Notes under the pieces: model-generated
Told to the model about the DNA's origin: nothing
The model's database searches: none
Seen by the model: the letters and a program-made list of their open reading frames with translations, nothing else
DNA from: JACKHO01 sp041398745
GTDB lineage: Bacteria > Planctomycetota > Planctomycetia > Planctomycetales > Planctomycetaceae
DNA: 64,000 nt
Reading direction: 5' to 3'
Assembly: GCA_041398745.1 (NCBI GenBank)
Contig: JAWKUB010000004.1
Location: 124,001 to 188,000 of the forward strand
Made by a program: the position numbers and the translations under genes
Part shown: positions 29,305 to 38,919 of the stretch, in pieces
Layout of the letters: each line of letters begins with the position of its first letter
Position numbering within the stretch: position 1 is the stretch's first letter

Positions 29305-30480
29305 GTGAAAAAATCATCAGATTTCATGAGTAGCAACAAGAACTTTTTCCTTAAGCACTTTGGCCCCTCCTGCATTGCGGGGATTACTGCTTCCGACTTG
29401 CTGATTCTCCTGGCTGAGAATGGTTTTCGTGTTTCGCCACGGTACTGGGGAAAGCTCCCGTTTCTAATGGGGAGCAGCGTGGTTTCCACCGTGTTCAAGG
29501 CGATCGAACAGGCGTTTTACGACAGTAAACTTCGCGAATTGCAGGTGCAGACGCCGATTTTCATTCTGGGAAACTGGCGCAGCGGCACGACGCACTTGCA
29601 TAATTTGCTCTGTCTGGACGAACGCTACTCGTTTTCCAATATGTATCAAACGATGTACCCCCACACGTTTCTCACGTGCGAATTCTGGGCGCGTCCGCTG
29701 CTTGATTTGATGACCCCCAAAAAGCGTTTCATGGACAACATGAAACAGGGGCTTCAGGAACCGCACGAAGATGAAATGGCACTGTGCATTGCTTCGCGGC
29801 GGTCGAACATGCTCAGCTGGGCATTCCCGCGCCGGGCCGACCATTACGACCGCTACCTCTCCTTTGAGGGAGTTGATGCCACGGAACGTACCATTTGGAA
29901 GCGAGAATTTGACTACTTCGTACGCAAGCTTACGCTGAAGACGGGAAAGCGACTGGTCCTCAAGTCACCAAACCATACGGCGCGCATTAAGCTGTTGCTG
30001 GAACTGTACCCCGACGCCAAGTTCCTGCACATCAAACGGAATCCTTATGATGTGTTCAAGTCGATGTGCCACATGACCAGTGAAGTGGTCGACGTGTGGG
30101 GACTCCAGTACTTCCCGCCCGAGGGAATCCCCGACATGGTCATCGAAACGTACAAGCGGCTGTACGATGCCTACCTCGATCAGGTTGGACTCATCCCAGA
30201 TGGCAACCTGCATGAAGTGGCCTACGAGGATGTGGTTGATTCGCCGGTTGAACAGCTGGAGCAAACCTATGCAGCTTTGGGGCTGGGAGAATTTGACGCC
30301 GTGCGTCCGAAGCTCGAAGAATATGCGGCAGCAAAATCGGGATACAAGAGGAATAAGCACGTCGAAATCCCCGACGAGCAGCGGCAAAAAATCAACACCG
30401 AATGGAAACGTGTGTTCGATGCGTTCGGCTACGAAGTGAAAACTTCAAATGAGCAACCGGCAGATGCGAACGAAGCTTAA
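29305..30480 (+). CDS. sulfotransferase
   Basis: A 391-residue sulfotransferase of the Sulfotransfer_3 type. The PAPS 5'-phosphosulfate loop is IFILGNWRSGTTHLHNLL (WRSGTT about 91-96), and the 3'-phosphate-binding region includes LVLKSPNHTARIKLLLELYP and FLHIKRNPYDVFKS. It should transfer sulfate from PAPS to a hydroxyl or amine of a glycan, lipid or small molecule; the acceptor cannot be inferred. Start GTG 29305 has GAGGG five bases upstream; ATG 29326 is the alternative. It diverges from the GNAT gene, so the two may share a control region. Confidence 0.92.
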   Translation: MKKSSDFMSSNKNFFLKHFGPSCIAGITASDLLILLAENGFRVSPRYWGKLPFLMGSSVVSTVFKAIEQAFYDSKLRELQVQTPIFILGNWRSGTTHLHNLLCLDERYSFSNMYQTMYPHTFLTCEFWARPLLDLMTPKKRFMDNMKQGLQEPHEDEMALCIASRRSNMLSWAFPRRADHYDRYLSFEGVDATERTIWKREFDYFVRKLTLKTGKRLVLKSPNHTARIKLLLELYPDAKFLHIKRNPYDVFKSMCHMTSEVVDVWGLQYFPPEGIPDMVIETYKRLYDAYLDQVGLIPDGNLHEVAYEDVVDSPVEQLEQTYAALGLGEFDAVRPKLEEYAAAKSGYKRNKHVEIPDEQRQKINTEWKRVFDAFGYEVKTSNEQPADANEA

Positions 30481-30658
30481 AAGAGATTTTCACAGTTTTG
30501 TAGGGTGGGGGCAGTCCGCAGGCAGGAAAGTGTCGTGCCCAAGTCATTCGAATTGAAGCAGGGAATGTGACCGCAGTGATGGTGAACTTGCGGACGTAAC
30601 CCACCGTGACACGGGTGGCTTCCTGTCACAACCCTGGTGTGGTGTAGGGCTATCCCCT

Positions 30659-31330
30659 CTAAGCCGTTCGCATGAGTTCATCGAATAGCGCGGATGCCGC
30701 GTGCGCTTCGTTGGAGTCTCGTTGTGCCAGGCGGACGCACATCATGGCGAGTTCGTCGTTGTCTTCGGACATTACGCGTTCTGCAAGGTCTGTCAGTGAA
30801 CGACCGCCGAACTGCTCGAGTATGGCGTCGGCCATTGAATCGGCGACGTCGTCCGGCCAGTCGAATGGGTCGGATGAACCAAGCTGGTGCGGTCCGAGGA
30901 TTTCTCGAATTCGCATGTCGCGTCTATCGAGTATGTACCAAATGGCTTTGCAGGCAATGCCGAGGATGAGCATTGAGACGCAAACTGTCAGAAAGGTGGC
31001 GTCGGTATTGTTGAACGGACGTTCCATTGTCAGGGACGAGTATCCGAAAATCGCGGTGAACAATCCTCCCATTAGCATGAGCATGTTCGACCAACCGTTC
31101 ATCATGCCTTTGAGGAAGAGTCGCAACGTCCAACGGAGAGGAAGGGACTGATAAGACGACCCCATTCCGGCTGGTTGACTCGCGAGGACATGGCAAAACT
31201 TGTACGGGATGAGAGGAATGTACACCACCACCACCGCTTCCATGGCGTCGTGCTGCTGGTTGCCGTTGACGTCCTGGCTGCCAGAAACGGTGACCAGTGC
31301 CGTACCAATTCCGTTAACCGTATGTGGCAT
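30659..31330 (-). CDS. membrane protein of unknown function, two TM helices
   Basis: A 223-residue protein starting at ATG 31330, with GAGGAG nine bases upstream. The N-terminal 70 residues are soluble and beta-like (MEAVVVVYIPLIPYKFCHVLA). Two transmembrane helices follow (about 78-96, MLMLMGGLFTAIFGYSSL; and about 112-132, FLTVCVSMLILGIACKAIWYI). The C-terminal cytoplasmic part contains RIREILGPHQLGSSDPFDWPDD and an acidic helical tail. I do not recognise a named family. It lies downstream of the metallophosphatase-cytochrome gene on the same strand, only 33 bases away, so they are probably co-transcribed. Confidence 0.7.
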   Translation of the reverse strand: MPHTVNGIGTALVTVSGSQDVNGNQQHDAMEAVVVVYIPLIPYKFCHVLASQPAGMGSSYQSLPLRWTLRLFLKGMMNGWSNMLMLMGGLFTAIFGYSSLTMERPFNNTDATFLTVCVSMLILGIACKAIWYILDRRDMRIREILGPHQLGSSDPFDWPDDVADSMADAILEQFGGRSLTDLAERVMSEDNDELAMMCVRLAQRDSNEAHAASALFDELMRTA

Positions 31331-31363
31331 TGTCCGATGCTCCTCTCATGAACGCCGAAGCAA

Positions 31364-32932
31364 CTAATTCTTGCCGACACCTGAGTGATTAATTTTTCCC
31401 CAGTACTGATCAAAGTTGAAGTGTGGGCTGTTTTCGTAGTCGTGGCACCGGGCACAAACCAGCTTCTCGGCCGTTTGCTTGTTGAGCTTCATTTGTGTTC
31501 GCAGGGCGGCGATTTCATCGCTCAGCGATGCACCCATTTTTACTGCCTGCTCGGCCGCAACGTGCTTACTGCCGGGACCGTGGCAGTTCTCACATTGTTG
31601 TCCAGCGAGGTGTGGAGTCGATTCCATGTCGACAAATCCACTGGCGTAACGCAGTGCTTCCTGAGCATCCCAGCCAACCGTGTGGCAGTTGAGGCACTCG
31701 GGATCGTTTGGTCGCGGTACCCACTTTCCATCGAAATTTTCCCGACCTTTCAGAAGACTCTCGTAGGCACGGGCATGGCCCGTTTTCGCCCACACGGCAT
31801 AGGCCTTGGTGTGGCATTTTTTGCATTCGTCCACCCCTACAAACGAACCAGCTTCAGGGTCGGAAATGCTTGAAGCGAGAATGCTTCCCTTACGCTCAGT
31901 TAACGCATCCTGGTACCCCTGCATGAGGGTAGTCATTGAAGGATGATTCGCAAAGTACTCCTGCTCAATTTCAATGAGTTGATACTTGACCGAAATGCCA
32001 GTGTCGCTTTTGAACACACCAACGACCCCTGCGTTTTTCCCTTTCTGTCCCACCTCACAAAACAGCGTGTTGCCGACCATGGTGGTCTCATTACGAGGGT
32101 CTTCCACGCTGCGGGCAGTGACCACAATTTGGAACTGCGGAAACGCTTCCGCCAGTGCTTTGGAATCTTCAATGGGACCATGCGACAGGAGAACCAGCAA
32201 TTCCGCTCCAGCGTCCTGCATGTTTTGAATAACGCCGGCCAACACATCTGACGCGGGATCGATTTTCACTTCGCTTTCGTCTCGAGTAATTCCCTCGATG
32301 TCTAGCTCTTTGCGTACCGTGTCGGTAATGACACTGGTCACGCCGACTTTCAGTGAACCGGCTTCGATAATGCGGAATTCCTGAGGTGGAATGCCATCCA
32401 CGCGGGCACCGAAAAGAGTGACGTTGGCCGAAACGAATGGCATGTCGAATCCGTCATCGACAACTTCGTTGGCGTAGGTTTCGTACAGATTCGTGGAGCC
32501 GTACTTCAATTCTTCATAACCCGTCCCGGCAGCGCGGTAACCAATTTCATTGAGTCCACTCAAAATGAAATCGAGCTTCACTTGCGACTGCTCACGCGTC
32601 ACGCGGTCTGTTCGCAAGAAACCGCCGTTGTCGAGGCCGACGACATTCCAGCCTTTGTCTTCACGCAAATAGCGAAACAAATCAGCCCGACGCGCCAGTC
32701 CGCCTGCCTGCTTGTCCGAGCATCCACACGGCTCCAGGTATCCGTGCTGATCACCCGTCAGCACGAGAACTGCCGTGGGGTTTTCCCAACTGTCAAACTG
32801 TGGTGGCTTCTTCGGCCCCGCTGTCGGTGGCACAGGCTTCGTCTTTCCCGGACAACCCAGCAGAAATACGAGCCCAAACACGCACAAACCGGCAGCGAAA
32901 ATCTGTCCAGTACGTGAGTTCAATAACAACAT
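31364..32932 (-). CDS. lipoprotein: metallophosphatase-like domain fused to a four-haem cytochrome c
   Basis: About 522 residues from ATG 32932 (GGAG five bases upstream). A lipoprotein signal ends at LLGC (Cys about 27). Residues about 50-330 resemble a 5'-nucleotidase/calcineurin-like fold: VLVLTGDQHGYLEPCGC at the first metal site, LDNGGFLRTD, FVSANVTLFGARVDGIPP and LLVLLSHGP. From about residue 360 the protein has four CxxCH haem motifs (CKKCH, CLNCH, CENCH, CARCH), in a cytochrome c554-like arrangement. It is therefore predicted to be a periplasmic, lipid-anchored redox protein. Whether the phosphatase domain is active is unclear. The substrate and electron partner are unknown. Confidence 0.88.
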   Translation of the reverse strand: MLLLNSRTGQIFAAGLCVFGLVFLLGCPGKTKPVPPTAGPKKPPQFDSWENPTAVLVLTGDQHGYLEPCGCSDKQAGGLARRADLFRYLREDKGWNVVGLDNGGFLRTDRVTREQSQVKLDFILSGLNEIGYRAAGTGYEELKYGSTNLYETYANEVVDDGFDMPFVSANVTLFGARVDGIPPQEFRIIEAGSLKVGVTSVITDTVRKELDIEGITRDESEVKIDPASDVLAGVIQNMQDAGAELLVLLSHGPIEDSKALAEAFPQFQIVVTARSVEDPRNETTMVGNTLFCEVGQKGKNAGVVGVFKSDTGISVKYQLIEIEQEYFANHPSMTTLMQGYQDALTERKGSILASSISDPEAGSFVGVDECKKCHTKAYAVWAKTGHARAYESLLKGRENFDGKWVPRPNDPECLNCHTVGWDAQEALRYASGFVDMESTPHLAGQQCENCHGPGSKHVAAEQAVKMGASLSDEIAALRTQMKLNKQTAEKLVCARCHDYENSPHFNFDQYWGKINHSGVGKN

Positions 32933-33102
32933 GACGACTCCATTCACTTCATTCTCGTGCCAGCGCGAGAAAATAATCTGGCAGACCGGCTAAGGATGGC
33001 AATTTTGGCGATTCCTGTCGAGACGATCTCCCCGCATGTTGGGGCGAAGATGTCGATGACGATCCACTCGTTGGCATTCCCCGTCAGGTCACCCAGACAG
33101 CA

Positions 33103-33468
33103 CTAACCTTCAGCGAGGGCAGCAAGTGCTGCGTCGCGTGTTTCGTAGTGTGGCCATAAGCGAAAAAGGCTCATGTTTTGCAGAACCTGCAGCATTTGCG
33201 GGCGAGCTGAGCAGAAACAGGCCTTACCGCCACGGTTACGGACTTCGCGAAGCATGGAGACCAGTGCACCAATGAACTCTGACCCGAAGTACTCCATCTG
33301 CTCCAAATCGACAATCAGGCTGTTGACTGTGGGCTTTGCCAATTCGGCCCGAATGGCATTCGCTTCGATGTGCAAATCCTGATAGCGAAACGCACTTCCC
33401 TCGCCCTGCGGACGAATGCACAGTGTTTTACCAACAAGTTCAACAGCAAATATCTTGAGATGACGCAT
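33103..33468 (-). CDS. STAS-domain protein (anti-anti-sigma factor type)
   Basis: A 121-residue single-domain protein. The central segment LIVDLEQMEYFGSEFIGALVSMLREVRNRGGKACFCSA is the STAS core, with the regulatory Ser position in FGSEF. The C-terminal VLQNMSLFRLWPHYETRDAALAAL matches the family's last helix. Such proteins bind anti-sigma kinases or act in other partner-switching complexes, and phosphorylation of the Ser usually controls binding. No kinase or sigma partner is adjacent. The start is ATG 33468. Confidence 0.88.
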   Translation of the reverse strand: MRHLKIFAVELVGKTLCIRPQGEGSAFRYQDLHIEANAIRAELAKPTVNSLIVDLEQMEYFGSEFIGALVSMLREVRNRGGKACFCSARPQMLQVLQNMSLFRLWPHYETRDAALAALAEG

Positions 33469-33817
33469 GGATGAGTTCTCGTGTCCAATCCCTCGGACCT
33501 GCCCAGCCGATTGAAGTGGATGTGAGAATAGCTGGTCTCACCACGAATGGCTACCGCCAATATGAAGAACGTGTAAAACGCGACGAACCTGAGTCTGGCT
33601 GCGGCAAATGCAGGATGAACGTCGCGGTTAAATCGCATTTTCAATGCAACTCGAATTCATCCTGTCGAAGAAACAACGTGCTGATTCCATCAACGTCTTT
33701 CCGTTTAGGTTTGACGACTCCCACTCTGCCTGCAATTCTGTAGGAGAGGGAGTGGAGCGCTCAACCTCGCGACTGCTTCTCCCCCTGACTTCGTTGCCTA
33801 TCAACTGGTTCGCCAGC
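33469..33817. other. intergenic region between divergent genes
   Basis: About 349 bases between the STAS gene (minus) and the DUF2617 gene (plus). Plus-strand frames here have a poor composition for coding and no recognisable features. I see nothing else in it. Confidence 0.45.
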
Positions 33818-34378
33818 ATGACTGTTCAAACCGTTCGTCCCAGCATTCAGCAGTTGAGCGTCGGGTACTACGACTTTCCCCTGCATCCCGAACTCTTCAA
33901 CATTACCGAACGCGGTTGTCTGCGCGGTGCGGAGTTTGAACTGCATCTCACCATTGACGTGTCTGGACACGTGCTGCGGTTCTCCAGTGACGCCGGTACA
34001 TTTTCGGAAGTTGTGGCAGCCATGGACTCCGACGTTTCCCTTTCCCGGCCGGCTCTCAAACGCCAGTCGCTTCGATTGGGCCACGAAACCAAACTGAATA
34101 TATCGGGCGAACTGGCCTACTGTTTCACCGGCCATGTCGAAGTGCTCAGCTTGGAACAGTTCGCTGAGCTGGATGTGGAATTCCGCAGTGAGGCCTGTCG
34201 TGCGGCCTTATGCTGGCTGCCAACTTCGTCCAATCGACTGGAGTCGAGTCCGATCAGCCTCATTAAAACGACATGCAACGCGAACGCCGTGCAGATCCAT
34301 GCTTTTCACACGTTCCCGCGCGAGTGTGCGATTTTGAGAACGCAGTCGCTGTTTGAATTTCGACCTGCTGGCGATTGA
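33818..34378 (+). CDS. DUF2617 family protein
   Basis: About 186 residues from ATG 33818. The sequence VGYYDFPLHPELFNITERGCLRGAEFELHLTIDVSGHVLRF, followed by FSEVVAAMD and LRLGHETKLNISGELAYCFTGHVEVL, fits the DUF2617 family as I remember it. Function is unknown. The in-frame upstream extension to 33644 has an unlikely composition and no ribosome-binding site, so I use the later start. It diverges from the STAS gene, and the envelope run begins shortly downstream. Confidence 0.75.
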   Translation: MTVQTVRPSIQQLSVGYYDFPLHPELFNITERGCLRGAEFELHLTIDVSGHVLRFSSDAGTFSEVVAAMDSDVSLSRPALKRQSLRLGHETKLNISGELAYCFTGHVEVLSLEQFAELDVEFRSEACRAALCWLPTSSNRLESSPISLIKTTCNANAVQIHAFHTFPRECAILRTQSLFEFRPAGD

Positions 34379-34405
34379 ACATTGCCAAACGCTGCGGCAT
34401 AGAGG

Positions 34406-34519
34406 ATGATCATCGGGCAAATTCAGGAAGTGGTTGAGAGCCGTTGTGACAAGTACTGTCGCAGTGAAGAGTTCAGTCAGGATGCTGAAGCCTTCGGTTT
34501 TGAAATCACTCCCCGTTGA
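34406..34519 (+). CDS. candidate 37-residue small protein
   Basis: A short plus-strand frame beginning MIIGQIQEVVESRCDKYC and ending FEITPR, located between DUF2617 and the large membrane protein gene. Codon choice is like that of its neighbours, and the two Cys (C-x3-C) and acidic composition look protein-like. However, AGAGG abuts the ATG with almost no spacing, and no homolog is known to me. The gene downstream starts 20 bases after its stop, so coupling is possible. Confidence 0.35.
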   Translation: MIIGQIQEVVESRCDKYCRSEEFSQDAEAFGFEITPR

Positions 34520-34538
34520 TTCCACAGGATGAGTCCGC

Positions 34539-36947
34539 GTGCGCGACCGAAGAACAATTCAGACAACGCTTGCCGGACTGCGGCAACGAATTCGGAATTA
34601 CATTCTCGTTGAAGGGCTGTCGGGCGTCGTCGCCATTGCCTGCGGTCTTTTCTGGATTACGTACTTTGTCGACCTGCTGTACTTTCAGGTGAGCAAGCTC
34701 GAACTACCCGGCTGGATTCGCACGCTGTTTCTACTGGCAATGGCCGGCACATTTCTCACGACGCTCTGCGTGTGGGTCTTCTTTCGCTATTTCCGGTCAT
34801 TGCGGGAACGGGCGCTCGCCCTGGTTTTGGAACGACGCTTTCCGGAACTGGACGATCGACTCATTGCGGCCGTCGAACTCATGGAAAACCCTGGTGACCC
34901 CACGCCATTGCAACGGGAAATGCAGGAACAAACCATTGAGCAGGCCACTCAAATTGCGAGGAAGCTGAAACTCGCCGACGTATTTGAGCCGACCCCACTC
35001 CGTCGGAACCTCATTATTGCCTCGGTGCTCATGTTGACCGTGCTGATTTTTGGTGTCGCCAACACTCAGGCCATGGGACGCTGGGTCGACGCTTTCATCC
35101 TCGGTCGATCCGATTACTGGGACGCTTTCCGCCAGAGCGAACTGCAGGTGTTTGTCCGCACGCAACCGGGTAACCGACGCCGCGATTTTTCCGAAGACGG
35201 AATTCTGAAGCATCCTCGTGGCGCCGACCTCGAACTCATTGCCGTTTCGCCTGACGGGAAAGCAGCTCCCGACCGAGTGACATTGCAATACATTGGTTTT
35301 GGTGGTGAGGGCATCCAACGGGGCAGGGCACCCATGACTGCCTCTGCCGAAGGGGAATTTCATCACACACTCACCCGGGTAATTGATGACCATGACGTGT
35401 GGGTCCGGGGTGGTGATTTCATTAATCGTCGCCCGTATCGCATTCAAATTGTTGATCCTCCACGCGTCGATGACATCCGACTGCACTGCGACTACCCCAG
35501 CTACACGGGTAAGGACGGTGAGGAAGACCGCCCCGTCGTCGTAGTCGGAACGCAGGTCTCGCTTCCCATGGAAACGAGCTTCGACATGCAAATCCTGGCG
35601 AACAAACCACTGTTCGAAGTCCATTTGCGTTCAAAGCTGTTCGAATTGGTTTGCATTCGCGACCGGGGCACGGCCCAACTCACCGTCATTGATCCTGAAA
35701 CCGAAGAGAAACAACTCTTCGAAGTGCAGGGAGCGGAGCAACTCTTTGCCGATGATGCTCTCTCCATTTCCGTCCCCATGCAGGTTTCGCTGCACTCAGG
35801 ATTCGAAACCGAAGAACTGGTCGACTTGACGTCGCTGCCACTCATTATTCCGAGTGACACGTCACTGCAAATTACGCTCATTGACGAAGACGAAATCTAC
35901 AGCCCCGATCCTGCCCTCGTCATGATTAACGGCATTGCCGACCTGGAACCAGTGGTCGACACGAGACTACGTGGCGTCAGTTCCGTCATCACGCGCGGGG
36001 CCAGCATTCCCATTCAGGGACGCATTCTGGACGACTACGGAGTCGAGAATGCCTGGTTCGGTTATCAGGTAGACGAGGACAAGAACGTCGGCATCAAACC
36101 ATTGAGTCGGGCACCGGGCGGCGTGCGTGAGTTTCCTCTTGAGATTTCGTCCGAGGAACCAGTTGAACGCTTCAACGTGCTGCCGCTGGAGTTGAAAGTT
36201 GACCAGACGTTGACTGTCGGCGTGTACGCCAAAGATGGTGACACCATCAACGGTCCCCATGAAGGGCATGGCGAACTCTTCACCTTCACCATTGTCTCGA
36301 CCGACGAATTGTTGGCCCGTTTGTACGACGACGAAGTCAACCTGCGGCTGCGGTTCGAACAAATCCGGGACGAAATCAAAGACCTGCGCGATTCCCTGAC
36401 CGACAACATCACGCTCGATGAAGAACGCCAGCGATTGCGGGGGACGCCGGAATCGGCGGAGCGCGATGAGGAACTGCGGAAACTGGATGTGACCATCGCG
36501 TCGTTTGCCGATCGGGCCATTCATTTGATCGGCAAGAAACATACCGAGTCACGGTCCATCGAAATCGGATTCCGTAGCCTGCGGGAAGAATTGGTGAACA
36601 ATCGAGTGGACACCAAGGAAACGCTCGAACGTATCGACGACGGCGTGCTGCAACCGCTGCAAGTACTGAATGATGAAGAATTTCAGGCGGCGGACGAAAG
36701 CTTCGGGAACTTTCGACTGGTGAACGAGCGTCAAGGAGAGACGTCGGGAGCGTTGGAGCAATCCGCCGTCATGACCGACGCGGTTTTGCGTCGGATGGAC
36801 CAAATTCTCGTCGAAATGCGAGACCGTGGCACGTTTAATGAGTTTATTCAACAATTGCAGAAGCTCATTGAAGAAGAAAAGAAGCTGAAAGAAGAAATCC
36901 AGAAGAAACAGAACGAGAGCTTCTTCAACGACTTAGGCGGAAATTGA
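34539..36947 (+). CDS. large envelope membrane protein, DUF4175-like layout
   Basis: An 802-residue protein from GTG 34539 (AGGATGAG about eight bases upstream). Two transmembrane helices lie at about 24-46 and 60-84, and a third at about 157-177. A long extracytoplasmic beta-rich region follows (about 200-590), with repeated VDDIRLHCDYPSYTG and LDDYGVENAWFGYQV type segments. The last 200 residues are charged coiled coil, ending in EEEKKLKEEIQKKQNES. The layout resembles DUF4175-type proteins that occur with MoxR/vWA gene clusters. It begins a same-strand run with the next two genes. The role is probably in envelope assembly or quality control; this is inference. Confidence 0.72.
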   Translation: MRDRRTIQTTLAGLRQRIRNYILVEGLSGVVAIACGLFWITYFVDLLYFQVSKLELPGWIRTLFLLAMAGTFLTTLCVWVFFRYFRSLRERALALVLERRFPELDDRLIAAVELMENPGDPTPLQREMQEQTIEQATQIARKLKLADVFEPTPLRRNLIIASVLMLTVLIFGVANTQAMGRWVDAFILGRSDYWDAFRQSELQVFVRTQPGNRRRDFSEDGILKHPRGADLELIAVSPDGKAAPDRVTLQYIGFGGEGIQRGRAPMTASAEGEFHHTLTRVIDDHDVWVRGGDFINRRPYRIQIVDPPRVDDIRLHCDYPSYTGKDGEEDRPVVVVGTQVSLPMETSFDMQILANKPLFEVHLRSKLFELVCIRDRGTAQLTVIDPETEEKQLFEVQGAEQLFADDALSISVPMQVSLHSGFETEELVDLTSLPLIIPSDTSLQITLIDEDEIYSPDPALVMINGIADLEPVVDTRLRGVSSVITRGASIPIQGRILDDYGVENAWFGYQVDEDKNVGIKPLSRAPGGVREFPLEISSEEPVERFNVLPLELKVDQTLTVGVYAKDGDTINGPHEGHGELFTFTIVSTDELLARLYDDEVNLRLRFEQIRDEIKDLRDSLTDNITLDEERQRLRGTPESAERDEELRKLDVTIASFADRAIHLIGKKHTESRSIEIGFRSLREELVNNRVDTKETLERIDDGVLQPLQVLNDEEFQAADESFGNFRLVNERQGETSGALEQSAVMTDAVLRRMDQILVEMRDRGTFNEFIQQLQKLIEEEKKLKEEIQKKQNESFFNDLGGN

Positions 36948-37013
36948 CGTGGTCGAATTACGTGGGATTCCCCGAAATCACGCCCATGAATGACACTGAA
37001 AAACACGTAATAA

Positions 37014-37043
37014 TTGTCAACCGAACCAGACAATACGCATAAT
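37014..37043 (+). promoter_or_regulatory. candidate sigma-70 promoter
   Basis: TTGTCA (37014-37019) and CATAAT (37038-37043) are separated by 18 bases, about 80 bases before the ATG of the coiled-coil secreted protein. This would let that gene and the next be transcribed apart from the large membrane protein upstream. Confidence 0.4.
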
Positions 37044-37122
37044 AGAGTGTCCAGCAGTTCAGATTCGGACTGTCGGACGTTCGACCAACTGGTCGATTAA
37101 GAAAGGAATGGGGAGACACCGC

Positions 37123-38919
37123 ATGGAATTCCTGTACCGTAAATCGTTGCCGCTGGGAGTGATAATTCTAACACTCGGTTACGTTTCAGGTGCAGGGTTC
37201 GCTCAGGATGGGGCACCTGCTGCGGAAGAGAATGCCGCTCCCACTGCCGATTTAGCGAATCGGCAGCAGCAAATTCTCCGGGACTATGAACGCTTTGAAC
37301 GGGCGCTGTTCGACATTGCCGAGCAGTCGCGGCGAAAAGATCGGGAACGGGCGGAGTTGCTATTCCGCGCTCGCGACCAAAGTCAGGATCAACGCATTCT
37401 CGACGAAATGCGTTCAATTGCCGAATTGCTCAAGGGGGATGCCAAGTTCGGCGAAGCCCTCACGCGCCAGGATGATTTGCTCCCCCGCATGCAGGCCGTC
37501 CTGAAACTCCTGCAAAGCCTCGACGAACGCGATCAGGTTGCCTCGCTCATCAAGGAGTATGAGGAGCGTCTGAAAGAAGCCAATCGATTACTGGCCAACG
37601 AGAAAGATATTCAGGCCGACACGAAACGCGGCGGTGACGCCGGTTCGCTCGCCGAACGCCAACGCAAGGTCCTGGAAAACGCTAACGACCTCGCGGAAAA
37701 AATCGACCGCGATGACGCCGCCCGGAAGAATGAACAGCCAGGGAACCAAAGCGAAAACTCTGGCGAGTCGGGTGAGAATCCCATGAACTCCGAAATGGGT
37801 GAAAATCAGCCCAAAGAAGGCGAGCAGCCCGGGGAGAAGCCAGAAGACGGGAGCGAGTCGAAGCCGGAAGAGGGGAGCGAATCAAAACCAATGGGCGAGC
37901 CCATGGAAGGGGAGTCGCCCGAATCCAGTGGTGATCCCAAAGAGTCCGATTCCTCAAACCCCATGAAGTCGACGGGGCAAACTCCCCCCATGCCCAGTTC
38001 GCAGCAGGACCAGTCGAAACCACCACAGCAGGGGGGCGAGCCTCAGGAAGGTGGCGAGCAACCGCAGCCGGGGGAACAACAGCAGCAGGATGAAGAGCAA
38101 CCTTCGCCCGGACGCGAACAACTGCAGCAGGCCCGCCGGGAAATGCAGCAGGCCCTGGAAGAGCTGAAGGGCAAGAACACCAAGAATGCAGAAAAAGAAG
38201 AAGAAGATGCGGTCGCCAAGCTGGCGGAAATGAAAGCCGAGCTGGAGAAAATCCTGCGGCAGTTGCGTGAAGAAGAAAAGGAAATGTACCTCACGTTGCT
38301 GGAGGCCCGTTTCCAGAACATGTTACGTCGACAGGAGCAAATCAACTCCGAGACCAAACGCCTCGACGACATCGACGAAGGAAATCGGCCGGCAACGTTC
38401 GGTGCCAAGGTCGCCGTCATCAAGCGTCAGCAGGACGACAACGCCCTCGACGCCGAAAAGGCACTCCATTTGCTCATGGAAGAAGGGTCGTCCGTGGCGT
38501 TCCCTGAAGCGGTCGAGCAAATGCAGAAAAACATGGAAACTGTCTCCCGCCGACTGGCGAAGCAGGACACCGGCGACACCACTCAGGTGATCGAGCAACT
38601 CATTGTCGAAACGCTGGAAGAAATGATTTTCGCAATGCAGCAGGAGCTCGAAAAACTGGAAGAAAAACGCGAGCAGCAGCAACAGGGACAACCGCAGCAG
38701 CAAGGCGACGATCCGCAACTCGTCAATCAGCTGGCGGAACTGAAAATGATTCGGTCGCTCCAGAATCAAATCAACCGGTTGACGAAACAAATCGGCATGG
38801 ACATCGAAGGGGAACAAGCCTCAGATTCTGACAAGCTCGAACTCCTCGATGACCTGGCCGCGCGGCAACAGCGAATTCAGGAAGCCACGTACGATCTCTC
38901 AGTGGGGAGGAATCAATAG
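37123..38919 (+). CDS. secreted coiled-coil protein with a Glu/Pro/Gln-rich low-complexity linker
   Basis: About 598 residues from ATG 37123 (GGAG seven bases upstream; the ATG at 37108 has no spaced site). A signal peptide (SLPLGVIILTLGYVSGAGFA) opens the protein. Residues about 40-190 are helical and charged. A long low-complexity segment of GEQPGEKPEDGSES and QQGGEPQEGGEQ type runs to about 345, and helical coiled coil continues to the end (EEEKEMYLTLLEARFQNMLRR, QMQKNMETVSRRLAKQ). No enzyme domain is seen. It stands between the large membrane protein and the small secreted protein and probably works with them at the envelope. Confidence 0.72.
   Translation: MEFLYRKSLPLGVIILTLGYVSGAGFAQDGAPAAEENAAPTADLANRQQQILRDYERFERALFDIAEQSRRKDRERAELLFRARDQSQDQRILDEMRSIAELLKGDAKFGEALTRQDDLLPRMQAVLKLLQSLDERDQVASLIKEYEERLKEANRLLANEKDIQADTKRGGDAGSLAERQRKVLENANDLAEKIDRDDAARKNEQPGNQSENSGESGENPMNSEMGENQPKEGEQPGEKPEDGSESKPEEGSESKPMGEPMEGESPESSGDPKESDSSNPMKSTGQTPPMPSSQQDQSKPPQQGGEPQEGGEQPQPGEQQQQDEEQPSPGREQLQQARREMQQALEELKGKNTKNAEKEEEDAVAKLAEMKAELEKILRQLREEEKEMYLTLLEARFQNMLRRQEQINSETKRLDDIDEGNRPATFGAKVAVIKRQQDDNALDAEKALHLLMEEGSSVAFPEAVEQMQKNMETVSRRLAKQDTGDTTQVIEQLIVETLEEMIFAMQQELEKLEEKREQQQQGQPQQQGDDPQLVNQLAELKMIRSLQNQINRLTKQIGMDIEGEQASDSDKLELLDDLAARQQRIQEATYDLSVGRNQ

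Noticed and set aside
29204..29317. Longer start of the GNAT gene overlapping the sulfotransferase
   Set aside because: The first 38 residues are not family-like and would overlap a divergent gene; a later ATG is available.
33471..33743. Plus-strand frame between the STAS and DUF2617 genes
   Set aside because: Composition is irregular and no motif is visible; it probably is non-coding.
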